64,000 nucleotides of DNA from Dacryopinax spathularia (lineage: Eukaryota; Basidiomycota; Dacrymycetes; Dacrymycetales; Dacrymycetaceae), in contig JBBPFI010000008.1 in the NCBI GenBank assembly GCA_037974965.1, positions 1,488,001 to 1,552,000 on the forward strand, in the 5' to 3' direction. Below the pieces are notes generated by a model. It did not search any database. It was not told the origin of the DNA and saw only the letters and a list, made by a program, of their open reading frames with translations. Positions within the stretch are counted from its first letter, which is position 1. Each line of letters starts with the position of its first letter. Positions 32,049 to 41,331 of this stretch are shown in pieces. The translations under genes were made by a program, and so were the position numbers.

Positions 32049-32763
32049 TGTGAGGGCACACCACAATAACAAGGCTACTGCGGGTGACAGAGAGACAGGA
32101 TAGCGATTGGAGTAGAGTAGAGGGTGTAGAGGATAAGAGTAGAGTGGATAGTGAGATCGAGTGCCTAGGAGTTACAGTGGTGGAAATCCTCAGAGACCGG
32201 ATCTGAGGAGCCTTAGGCCTTACAGGCCGTCTATTTATACCCTACAGTAACTGTGGCAGCGCCTGCCTAGAGAACCTACCGGCATAATCCAGAGGTGTGG
32301 CTACGCCCTATGGCGGAAGGTGCCGGCATATACTAGGACCGAGGCTGCGCTCGATGAATAAGCGTCACTTACTACGAGGCTGCGCTCCAGTATTCCGGAA
32401 GGTACCGGCGGCCCATGGAATGCACCGGTGGTTGCCAGTTGCCGGTGACCCAGGTCCTTGGCATCGGCGGTGGTGGCAGGGTAACCCCGTGCTATGGCGG
32501 CGGTAAGGCAGAGAAGCCAATGATCGGTGGCCACAATGGCACAAGCGGCCACAAGGGCATGGGTGGCATCAGGGGTTGAAACGGAGTGTGCGGCACGTCA
32601 TTATGCCGACCATGCTTCTTGGTTCCTGAGCGGCACCGGGGATAGTGCTAACCCCGATAGATCGGTGGAGATAGCCAGGGAGTCCGATGACCAGGTGTTC
32701 GGGAAGGCATGGAAGCAAGGAAGGGGCTAGGCTCCAAGGCCGAAAAAGGTACGTCCCCTGACA
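32049..32763 (-). repeat. Right LTR of copy 2 (5' LTR in element orientation)
   Basis: 715 bp, TG...CA ends, with a TATA box at 32232-32239 (minus strand). It abuts the duplicated upstream segment of Zn2Cys6 gene C. Confidence 0.95.
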
Positions 32764-34428
32764 TCGGGACTTTTGCTCGATCATGACCACCGAGAATAAA
32801 TCCGTTGTATAGGATTCGCCAAGCGAGCATCTGATTTCGCAGAAGACAGGGCAACCAACCGGTCGATTTTTTGTAGACTAGGAACCGACTTGGGGCTAGG
32901 TCTGGAAGATGTGATGGAAACAACGTCTACTCAATTGTGCGGACATAACGGCGGCAGTAGGGCTGGTGACAACACGGAGGTCCGGCGGAAGTTGCGTCAC
33001 GCGGATGCCCTCTCGGTCCTGGCAATCAAGGGTCCATTCTAAGACATGCACAATCGCCCAAAGAACGGTCTGGTGCGTGAGGGACCACATTTGGGGTCCT
33101 GCTATCGAGGTCCGGGGCGCGTTTCTACGCGAACACGAGGCAACCCTTCTGAATCGCGCCTTGACGCGCACCTCTTGAACTCTGTGCGTTGTCCCGAGTG
33201 CAAGGTCCTCCAAGCTCTTCGGCATCGCGTGAACTGCGCGACCAACTACTTCTCGCAAAGTTTATCTACAACAAGACAAGAACGGACCGGCTAATGCCGT
33301 CAGCGTGAATTCTGGGAGGCGACAACCGTGTCAAATGCAGCAGCGATGAGAAAGGCAGTAACGACGGCTGAGGTGCCGATAGCGGCCGATTCTTATTAGG
33401 GTTCTCTCCGATCGCGCCGAAGGACCGCGCGCTAGCTGCACTGGTGTGCCCGTTCAGAGGCATGGTTGGAAGCTTGCTGCGCCCTTAAAGGTCAAAGGAA
33501 TGCGAAAGAAGTCGAAGGAACCAACGCGCATGTTCCCTCGTTGTGCTCCCCAGAGTTGCTGTGAATGGAAGCCGCCCTCGTCCAGTCATTGTGGCGTCAC
33601 TGATGAAGAGAGGTCCCTCGGTCGGTCCGTAAGTCCCGCTTCGCGTTGAATGAAATGTCCTTTAGATGACTCGGTGATAGGCTGGAGCACCGGGAGATGC
33701 GCTTCCTGATCTCGTCGTGATATCACAGCGGTTGGCACCGCATGGCGCTCCTTGACTGGTTGGACCCATTTCGATGTGATGAAACGCTTGCAGCCAGTGC
33801 GGGCGTGCGTACAGCAAGAGCGGACGTCCTTTTCCCGACCGGATAATGAACATTGCCTCCTCGGCCCGCTCCAGCGGCAGCTACCACAACAGGAAGATGC
33901 ATGGCCTAAATTGTCCAGCATATCAATAATGTCGGCGTTTGTTCATGGAGAGCTCGATTCTACTTGCAAAGCTGCATCGATGCGAAGGAAAACGGGGTGA
34001 CGCCCTCATATCGGGACCTTTGGCGTGTTCGTCGGTGCGTGACTTCTGTTCCGACCTATGTTACCGTATGAACGCGCTTCTTCGCCATATCAGGGTCCCT
34101 TCCTGATCCCCGCGAATGTTTGTAGGTCGTTACAAGACCCTTCGACCTGAATCCCGCTCCGCGAAGCAGTCGAGCATGTTCTGCATGCTGTGCGTGTCTT
34201 CATGCCGGTCTCCCGCAGCCAAGTGCCCCGGGAGTGGAACGTTGCCCCTCGGCAGGGAAGGAGGTAGCGGGGAGAGCCTTACATATTGTGGGGGGTCGTT
34301 TCAGACCTGGAGAACGGTATAAAATGGGCTACCCGTCGACCCTATCTCTGTCCCTACGCCATATCTCTCGACTCCAACTTCTCTCCCATCTCTCCAAGCC
34401 CCGTCTCCCCCTCGCCAACCTCCCACCT
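32764..34428 (+). repeat. Upstream segment of gene C, related to that of gene B
   Basis: Related to 17943-19502 (see that entry for the shared words). The similarity begins within about 20 bases of the LTR edge, so the retroelement probably inserted at or inside the left end of this unit. No gene recognised inside. Confidence 0.55.
34318..34324 (+). promoter_or_regulatory. TATA box of Zn2Cys6 gene C
   Basis: TATAAAA in GAGAACGGTATAAAATGG, 111 bases before the start codon, matching the spacing in genes A and B. Confidence 0.65.
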
Positions 34429-35474
34429 ATGTCCTCCAACTCAACCAGCCCTAACGAGTATTCCACCTCCCCGTCCCCTGGAGCAGCCCCGAAACCGTCA
34501 GGACGCGCTGGTCGGCTCCCCAAAAATGCCGGTCGCTCTGTCCCGCATAACGATAGATCCTGTGATCTATGTCGGACAAAGTTGGTGTCTACGGTCCCAC
34601 CCCGAGCAATACTGATCTGTATGATGATCATAGGAAAACCCGATGTGACGGGAACCGTGGGAAACCATGCACCAGGTGCCAGAAGGCCGAGGTTCCGGTA
34701 CGCGTCCTTCCCACCTCATGCACGCGATCACTGATATCTTTCATGTAGTGCACTTTCGGCTTCGATTTCAGGCGTACACACGAACGCGTCCGCGCGATGA
34801 TCTCACAGGAAGCCGCTACGTTGGCTGAACAAGTACGTTGGTTTCTGCTCTTCATGCATGATCCATACTAACTGCAATGAACAGGCGCAGTTTGGTAACG
34901 CGGAAAGTGGAACTATCTCGGCTTATCAAGCATATCCCCCAGCAACCAATGGACTGCCCGCCTATGAAGGCTATATGCAGGGCAGCGATCAACTGTACCA
35001 AGCCAACATGGCCCAGGGAGGTTATCACGCGCCGGGAGCTCTTCAAGACGGACAGTCAGTATCGACGCTTGACTTTCAATCTTTCTCATCTAACCATGTT
35101 TCACAGGCCATTTCCGTACCAATGGGACCCTCAGCTAGTCTTGTACACCGACACCAACGCCGACACCATGAACAACATCGCCGCTCATCCCGGCTATATT
35201 CCTCAGGCGGGACCTGCAAATTACCAGCCGTATCATGTGTAAGTCTCCTCCTGCAGCATAGCATGGCGCGTTCCCCTAAGCCGTTCTCAGGGCACCACCT
35301 GGTTATCCACTGGAAGTTGCTGGTTTCGGTGTCGAAGCCTTCGAGTATGTCACCATTCCATATTTGGGCAGCCTCTATGCGGCTACATGGCTGACGTGGC
35401 CTAGAGGAGGGGACCACCCCAACCCTAGCCCCAACCCCAATCAGCAATACGACAACACCAACTATCACCAGTAA
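34429..35474 (+). CDS. Small Zn2Cys6 protein, paralogue C
   Basis: Seven exons: 34429-34580, 34634-34697, 34749-34832, 34885-35054, 35107-35238, 35291-35344, 35405-35474; introns 51-60 nt; 241 residues. Exon 1 (152 nt) and exon 2 (64 nt) equal those of gene A. The lead ends in G-R-S-V-P-H; the zinc cluster is complete (C-D-L-C, C-D-G-N, C-T-R-C, C-T-F-G; Cx2Cx6Cx6Cx2Cx6C) with K-K-T-R as the basic stretch. The tail is Gln/Tyr/Pro/Asn-rich like its paralogues, with the shared A-Q-F-G and S-A-Y-Q-A-Y-P words after the cluster, but the acidic D-G-E-(D/E) patch is replaced by an N-P-N-P-N-rich end. Same class and same unknown role as genes A and B; its 5' region has been approached by the chromovirus insertion. 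Confidence 0.87.
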
Positions 35475-36623
35475 TGCAACGGACATACCTTAACATCTGA
35501 CAAACATTCACTTCGACCAACAAACTGCAAATCAAAATCAAGTCTCGTGTCACTTCCTCAACACTGTAGCCTTATTTAATTGACCGACCGCCGTGTTATA
35601 ACTTATGGAAATGTTGTTGCTGATGCGCAACATAATCATCATCGCTTCTCCATTCACTTCTCCATTCCATGCGCTCAGCAATCCTGCTGCTACTCAGACA
35701 GCCGGGCAAACATACAAAGTGATTCACACCGATTGGAATGATCGATCATTGCAACCAATATGGTTGTATTGTCAACAGCAGGTTTCGATATGCATGCAAA
35801 TCCTGCCAACAGCAAATCAACTCGCAAAAGGAGAAGAACTCATGAAACACGCATGTGACAGATGACCGCCGACTGCAACAATGTACTTCCAGTAGAAAGA
35901 GAACGCACAAAGGACGCGACAAGGTACTCTAGAGATGCGCGTCAATGGCAGGAGGCGTGCAGGAGCTCCGAACTTGGAACATTCGTCCGAACCGAGCACC
36001 CGAGAACGGCATCCGAGAGTGAGCATCCGAGAACGAGCACTGTAACCGGCCTTTGGAAGAGGCGCATCCGACGTAACAAACGAGCATCCGACAGAACAAA
36101 ATAGCGTCGGCACGTGCCCGTCCGCTGAGAGACGATCAGCCGACAGATTCACCAAGGACTCTTCCAGATATCCAGATAAGATAGTGCAGAGCTAGAGACA
36201 AAGCTAATGATGAGGAAGCTAGTGGAGACTCCATCCTCAGGCCATAGCTGTATGAAGCTCAACTTCTTCGACCTTCTGCCAGCCGCCGGAGAACCGCGAA
36301 GCAGTGCGCCGGAAGGGTGTGATATGCATAGGTTCCAGCATTCTGTACTCCAAGGAAGAGCCGGTTCAGACCAGAAGACGATACATGATTATCGCTGAGT
36401 TCAGCATTCGAGGTCGTTATCGGCATGTAACATCTTGGTCATTGCGGGACGAGAACCGTACGCGGGCAGAAGCAATGTGAACACGTGCCGAACGCGAAAC
36501 CGATCGAGCGCCCGTAAACGAGCGCCTACCAAATTTACGCCACTCACTCCCTCTTCGGAATTGACCACTGCGTGACCGGGACGCCGTCAACGCCGACCGG
36601 GTTGCGGCCAGTCACCGTTGTTC
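35475..36623. other. Gene-free stretch with GCATCCGA words
   Basis: 3' flank of gene C and upstream region of the BCS1-like gene. Between 36009 and 36092 the word GCATCCGA recurs four times (GGCATCCGAGAG, GAGCATCCGAGAA, GCGCATCCGACG, GAGCATCCGACAG). No gene recognised. Confidence 0.5.
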
Positions 36624-38481
36624 ATGCCGCTCTCATTGCCGTCAATGACGGCGAACTCGTCGGCTGGTCCGAGCTATTCTGGCGCAGCATCCTCGTCCTC
36701 TGCCGGCCCATCCCAGCCTTCCCAGGTCTTCTCTGATGGCGTAGGCGAGGCAAGCTCTTCGTTGCCTATTCCTCTGACGGGAGAATCGAGACCATGGATG
36801 GATACTATTATGTCGAAGTCCGCACATTTTGAATACTCTCGGAAAGCCAGCTGACGAGCTCTGTAGTCCGATGTTCTCCGCCGGCCTCGGTCTTCTCGTA
36901 CGCCGTTTCCTCATTGTACTAGCATACGTGCTGACCAGAAGTGCAGGGAGCCGGCGCCGGCCTCGCTCTCGTCCGCCGCACCCTCATCTCCGCCAACACA
37001 CTCCTCCAACGCCGTCTCCTCACCACCCTCGAAATCCCCTCAACCGACCAATCCCACCCATGGGTACTCGACTGGCTAGCCCAACAATCCTCGCCCTTCT
37101 CCCGCACTCGTCAGCCGGGTGAAGCGGCATTCAGGTCGCATCAGCTGAGCGTTAGTACGAACGTGGTCAAGAAGGAGAGCGGGGCGACGGAGGTCGAGTT
37201 TCGGCAGGTGCCGGGGGAGGGGACGCATTTTATTAGGTATAGAGGTGCGTGGATGCAGGTGCGCGTTGCACCCTCCTTTCTCCTACCTGTGCTCACTTTA
37301 TCTCCTCTCTCTCACTTCGGGGTTTATAGGTAAAGCGTGAGCGCAACAGCCGCATGGTAGACATCAAGTCCGGCACGCCCTGGGAAAAAGTCAGCATCAC
37401 GACTCTCTCCCGGGACCGCCAGCTCTTCCAACAAATCCTGCACGAAGCGTACGAGCTCGGAGCACGGGCCGTACAGGGCAAGACATTGATTTACAGTGCG
37501 TGGGGGACGGAATGGAGGCCTCTTGGACCGGCTAGGAGGAAGAGAGAGCTGGAGAGTGTTGTTCTTGCGCAAGGTGTGAAGGAGAGGATTGTGGAGGATG
37601 TGAAGACATTTATGGGCAGGGAGAGGTGGTATGCGGAGCGAGGTGCGTGCTTCCTTCCCTTACACCGTTCCTGCCTCAATCTTCTTCTTTGGTCTTTTCG
37701 CCACTGGAGAACGCACGGACTGACCCAAGCCTAGGCATCCCATACAGAAGAGGCTACCTCCTCTCCGGCCCTCCCGGCTCCGGCAAGTCCTCCTTCGTGC
37801 AAGCCCTAGCCGGCAGCCTAGGGATGGACATCTGCATCCTCAACCTCTCCGAGCGCGGCCAAACAGACGACAAGCTGAACCACCTGCTCATCAACGCCCC
37901 GGCGAGGAGCGTGATACTGCTGGAAGATATTGACGCTGCTTTTCATAAGCGGGTGAAGAGTAGTGATGATGGGTGCGTTTTCCTCCGCTCATCCTTTCCC
38001 CTTTCCCCTTCCCTTCTGCGCTTTGAACCTCCCATTATGGAAGACAAATTGTGGGATACGGTCGATGCTTATGGCCGTGAGCAGGTACCAATCAGGCATA
38101 ACCTTCTCCGGCCTCCTAAACGCCCTCGACGGCGTCGGGGCCGCCGAATCCCGGATAATATTCATGACGACAAACCACCCCTCTGCCTTGGACCCCGCCC
38201 TCATCCGGCCCGGTCGGATCGACCTGCACTGTAGCCTCAACGACGCCACTCCCTCCCAAGCTCGCGAGCTGTTCGAGCGTTTCTACGCGGGAAGGGAGGG
38301 GGTACAGAGGCTGGGGGAGAGGGTGGAGCAGGTGGTGAGGGGTTTGGAGGGGAGGGAGCAGGGGAAGGGCGTGAGTATGGCTGCGCTTCAGGGGCTGTTT
38401 ATCGTGCATGCGGAGGATATGGAGGGCGCTGCGAGGGAGTTGGAGAGGTGGGTTGGGCAGGTCAAGGAGGAGGTGCCTTGA
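36624..38481 (+). CDS. BCS1-like AAA ATPase
   Basis: Six exons (36624-36811, 36867-36897, 36947-37258, 37330-37642, 37735-37972, 38085-38481) give 492 residues. After a Ser/Ala/Pro-rich lead comes one transmembrane helix ([16 protein letters not shown]), then the BCS1 N-terminal domain with the family words L-E-I-P-S and V-K-R-E-R, then the AAA module: Walker A G-P-P-G-S-G-K-S (Lys299), Walker B V-I-L-L-E-D-I-D (about 341-348) and the R-P-G-R-I-D arginine-finger motif. Bcs1 inserts the Rieske protein into complex III in the mitochondrial inner membrane. Basidiomycetes carry many BCS1-like paralogues of unknown role and this looks like one of them, so the name gives a family, not a proven job. 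The 31-nt exon 2 carries the start of the membrane helix. A second in-frame ATG at 36645 is possible. Confidence 0.92.
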
Positions 38482-38928
38482 GCTGCGTTTGCCTGCCGGA
38501 GGAAGTGAATCTCGGAGTTTTGTTGGTTGGCCGTGGTTGGCTGGTGGGTGAGAGTGCCATTGCTGAGAATACGGACTGGAACGCTCGGGTTGGCGAATGA
38601 CGACTTATTATAGCTAATTGGGACATGTGACCCAGGAGGAACCGTGGATAGAGATCATTTCAGTACACTAGCAGACTATAGTAAACCCCGCTATTCCATC
38701 CAATACGCATCGCTCGTCGAGATAGGGCAACCTTGTCAGGTATGGTGCTCAACACTTCCTCGGACCCATTCTTTCCCACTTCCTTCCCAATCACCGGCTC
38801 CGATCCTACGTTCATCAAGTAATGAGACCGATTTGGAGTCTCCCTCTCGTGCCGACCGGGCTGATCATGCATCCTTCACTCTTCCCCCATACCGATCCCA
38901 AGTCCGGGGGATTGTCCTTCGTTCCAGC
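38482..38928. other. Convergent 3' region
   Basis: Lies between two converging genes. Nothing recognised. Confidence 0.5.
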
Positions 38929-39607
38929 TCACCGCCGAGGGGGATAATTCTGCGCATTCGTAGGATCATATTCATTTCCGGGCGGAGGTCCCTGTGGCTA
39001 CACCCACATCAACACCTGCCCAACAACCTCAATCTCTAAAATGCAGACTCACAGGCTGATACCCGCCCATCCCAGGCGACTGATACGTCTTCGGCGGATA
39101 CGTAGCCCCCGCGTCATACGCCGGCGGCGGTGCGTATTCCCCTGCTCCTGTCGAGCCTCCAGCGGGAGCGGAGCCCTGTTCCGCTGCTCCTTGTGCTCCT
39201 CCACGTGTGCCGAGGCCGAACGGTCTCCATCCTCCTGCACCTTGATTTTGCTGCTGTTGTTGAGGTGGGGGAGGAGGAGGCCAGTAGCCCTGCTGCCCGG
39301 GTTGGCCTGGTGGAGGGTAGTAGCTCCCCGGTCTTCCCTGTGCCGCTTGTTGTTGTTGCAGATAAGCCGCGTTGGCAGCTAAGACCCGTCGGCGGCGAGT
39401 CCAGGTCACGCAGGCTAAGAGGAGTAGAACGAGCACGGCGATCCCGATCCCTATCCCTATCCGGGCGCCGGAGGAGAGGTAGTTGTTGCAGACGTAGCGG
39501 CCGAAGGAGTCGTAGTAGCAGTAGTAGGCGTGGGTGGGAGGGGGGTGGAGGAGGAGGAGGGAGGCGGCGAGCGCTGGGAAGGCGGGGAAGAGGAGCGGGT
39601 TGGACAT
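38929..39607 (-). CDS. Single-pass membrane protein with Pro/Tyr-rich cytosolic tail (1)
   Basis: Two exons (39607-39053, 38991-38929; 61-nt intron starting GTGAGT) give 205 residues. Signal peptide at residues 1-26 (A-L-A-A-S-L-L-L-L ending T-H-A), then a very short outer part with Cys and Tyr (Y-Y-C-Y-Y), then one helix of about 20 residues (I-G-I-G-I-G-I-A-V-L-V-L-L-L-L) followed by R-R-R-R, so the tail should face the cytosol. The tail is Pro/Gln/Gly/Tyr-rich and contains P-P-P-A-Y, a PPxY-type motif of the kind bound by WW domains such as those of Rsp5. The family is not recognised. The layout is shared with the gene at 44041-44988. The start was chosen at the ATG that opens the signal peptide. 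Confidence 0.75.
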
Positions 39608-39869
39608 TATTGTCTTTCTTCTCTGTTGTATATTTGTGTTCGTGGGTGTTGTTGTGGTACACAGTCCTGTGTGTTTGTTGTAGGTTGCCGATATGTGACG
39701 AAGCAGAGGACGATCAGATCCCCGTCCCAAAAAGGCTCGAAGACGCCCTCAACGCGAACAAGGTCGTTCCCCTCCAGTGGATCATCGCCCCTGTCCCTTA
39801 TATCATGCCCTCCATTCGCCGGGTTCTGCGGATTGCGGGATCGGACGACTCCGACGTCACCCCTCTTCC

Positions 39870-40467
39870 GAAGAATTTAGTCGGATGCCATCGAGAAGTG
39901 CGTTTATTAGGCGGATGCCACCGAATTGACATATTTAGTCGGATGCCATCCGGCTAGGGTCTTTTTCAGCGTGCTAAGTCGAACAATGCATGAATATGGT
40001 TGCTTGTAGGAATGTTAATTGTTGGCACAGTAGTACAGCATTCAGCTTACTCTATCTTCTGCACTCTTATTCTTTTGCCATTGAGAAGCTATTTGAGTAT
40101 AGTCATGTATAAGCAAATAGGCTTATCAACAAATGGAGTAATATACACTTAAAAACGCTTATCTCGAGTCCATATTTACTTATTTACAACTCAAATCAGC
40201 CCGATTTCACCCCCGTTGAAGTTTGAAGTGCCTTCATAGGTACGCTGTGGAGAATTGAAAACATATTTATCAATTCCTAATCTACTTATGTATAGGATCT
40301 AAACCTCACTGTCAACAATTAACATCCCTACAATCGATCATATTCATGCATTATTCGACTTAGCACGCTGAAAAAGACCCTAGCCGGATGGCATTCGACT
40401 AAATATGTCAATTCGGTGGCATCCGCCTAATAAACGCACTTCTCGATGGCATCCGACTAAATTCTTC
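39870..40467. mobile_element. MITE with 155-bp inverted repeats, possibly Mutator-like
   Basis: 598 bp. Terminal inverted repeats 39870-40024 and 40313-40467 start GAAGAATTTAGTCGG and agree over their length apart from scattered mismatches. The flanks are a 10-bp direct repeat CCCCTCTTCC (39860-39869 and 40468-40477). There is no coding capacity and the centre is AT-rich, unlike the surroundings. Long TIRs with a 9-11 bp duplication fit Mutator-like elements, but the flank is low-complexity, so an 8-bp (hAT-type) reading is not excluded. Confidence 0.85.
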
Positions 40468-40783
40468 CCCCTCTTCCCACCCAAGGCTCATGCTTGGCGG
40501 ATGCTTGGCACGGGTGCGGGCGGGGCACGTGATGCGCCTGAGGGGGGGAAGCGAAGCGCTTTCCCGGAACTGCGCCGTCAATACGAAGAGAGAAAAGAGA
40601 CTACAGGTAGTCGAGCCAAGTCATCGTTCGGCCGTTGACTACGCTACACGTTCATCCTGTTCCTCGGCACACAGGCATGCATGCAGGGAAGTGAAAGAGG
40701 ATAATGTATGCGTCCCCGGGCGTACGCTCGCTGTCATGATCGGGAAATAAAGAATCTAATAATAAGGCTACAACACGCACGCA

Positions 40784-41272
40784 GCGTCTATGACGAGACG
40801 AATGGGACAAAATGCATTCCCAAAGAGCACATCATTGCTGAGCACGGACTTGCCCGCATCAGCCTGGACCAGCCCGCACGTGCCCTGCTCTCCACTGATG
40901 GGCCCTCCTGTGCAGCAGTCACCCGGGGATTGCGCCCTGTTCTCCCTTCATCTACCCTATCGTTTCCAGCCCTATCCAGCCCTATGTGTCACTGTCAAAA
41001 GCCCGTTTAATATTAAATGATAAAAGTTGGGCCAAAAAGCGGAGGCAAATGGCTTCTCTCATCAGGACAACCGCCAAAAACAGGTGACAGAGTGATCAGG
41101 GCTGATCAGGGCTGATCAGGGCTGATCAGTGCAATCGAAGGCACTGTCGTGCTCTATAGGGGGGACTGGGGCTGCCCAGGTTTTGGCACTGTAGATGGCG
41201 GACTTAGGGTGCTGGTCTGGTAAACAAGCATTTGGGAATGCATTTAGTCCCAATCTTCTCGTCATAAGCGTC
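40784..41272. repeat. Degenerate inverted repeat, possible old MITE
   Basis: The left arm 40784-40824 and right arm 41231-41272 are inverted copies: both hold AAATGCATTCCCAAA (or its complement) next to TGACGAGA and GGGAC. Identity is partial with small indels. No target duplication could be assigned. Confidence 0.45.
41093..41132. repeat. 10-bp tandem repeat, four copies
   Basis: TGATCAGGGC three times, then TGATCAGTGC. Confidence 0.85.
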
Positions 41273-41331
41273 TCCCCGCCGGCACTTTCACGTTTACCAC
41301 TCGGCGAAGCCGACCACACATTTGAAGCTGT

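Larger units (their letters stand above)
25492..32763 (-). mobile_element. Ty3/Gypsy chromovirus, copy 2 (looks whole)
   Basis: 7272 bp with two 715-bp LTRs (25492-26206 and 32049-32763), a purine-rich tract next to the left LTR (around 26207-26221, minus strand), pol, gag and a primer-site region. The chromodomain at the end of pol places it among the chromoviruses, and the self-primer layout points to the Tf1/sushi side of that group. The LTRs showed no difference where compared and both main frames are open, so it looks whole with no breaks seen, and very young. The 5-base flanks (GAGGG left, TCGGG right) do not form a perfect target-site duplication. Confidence 0.95.
40478..41331. other. 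Gene-free stretch with two small repeat structures
   Basis: Right of the MITE. It holds the weak inverted repeat (40784-41272) and a 10-bp tandem repeat (41093-41132), listed separately. No gene seen. Confidence 0.5.

Noticed and set aside
39130-39869. A plus-strand frame across the membrane protein gene, ending with protein-like D-E-A-E-D-D-Q-I-P-V-P near 39700-39860
   Set aside because: Most of it is antisense to a well-supported gene. The last 60 codons look plausible but have no start, splice sites or partner beyond the MITE.
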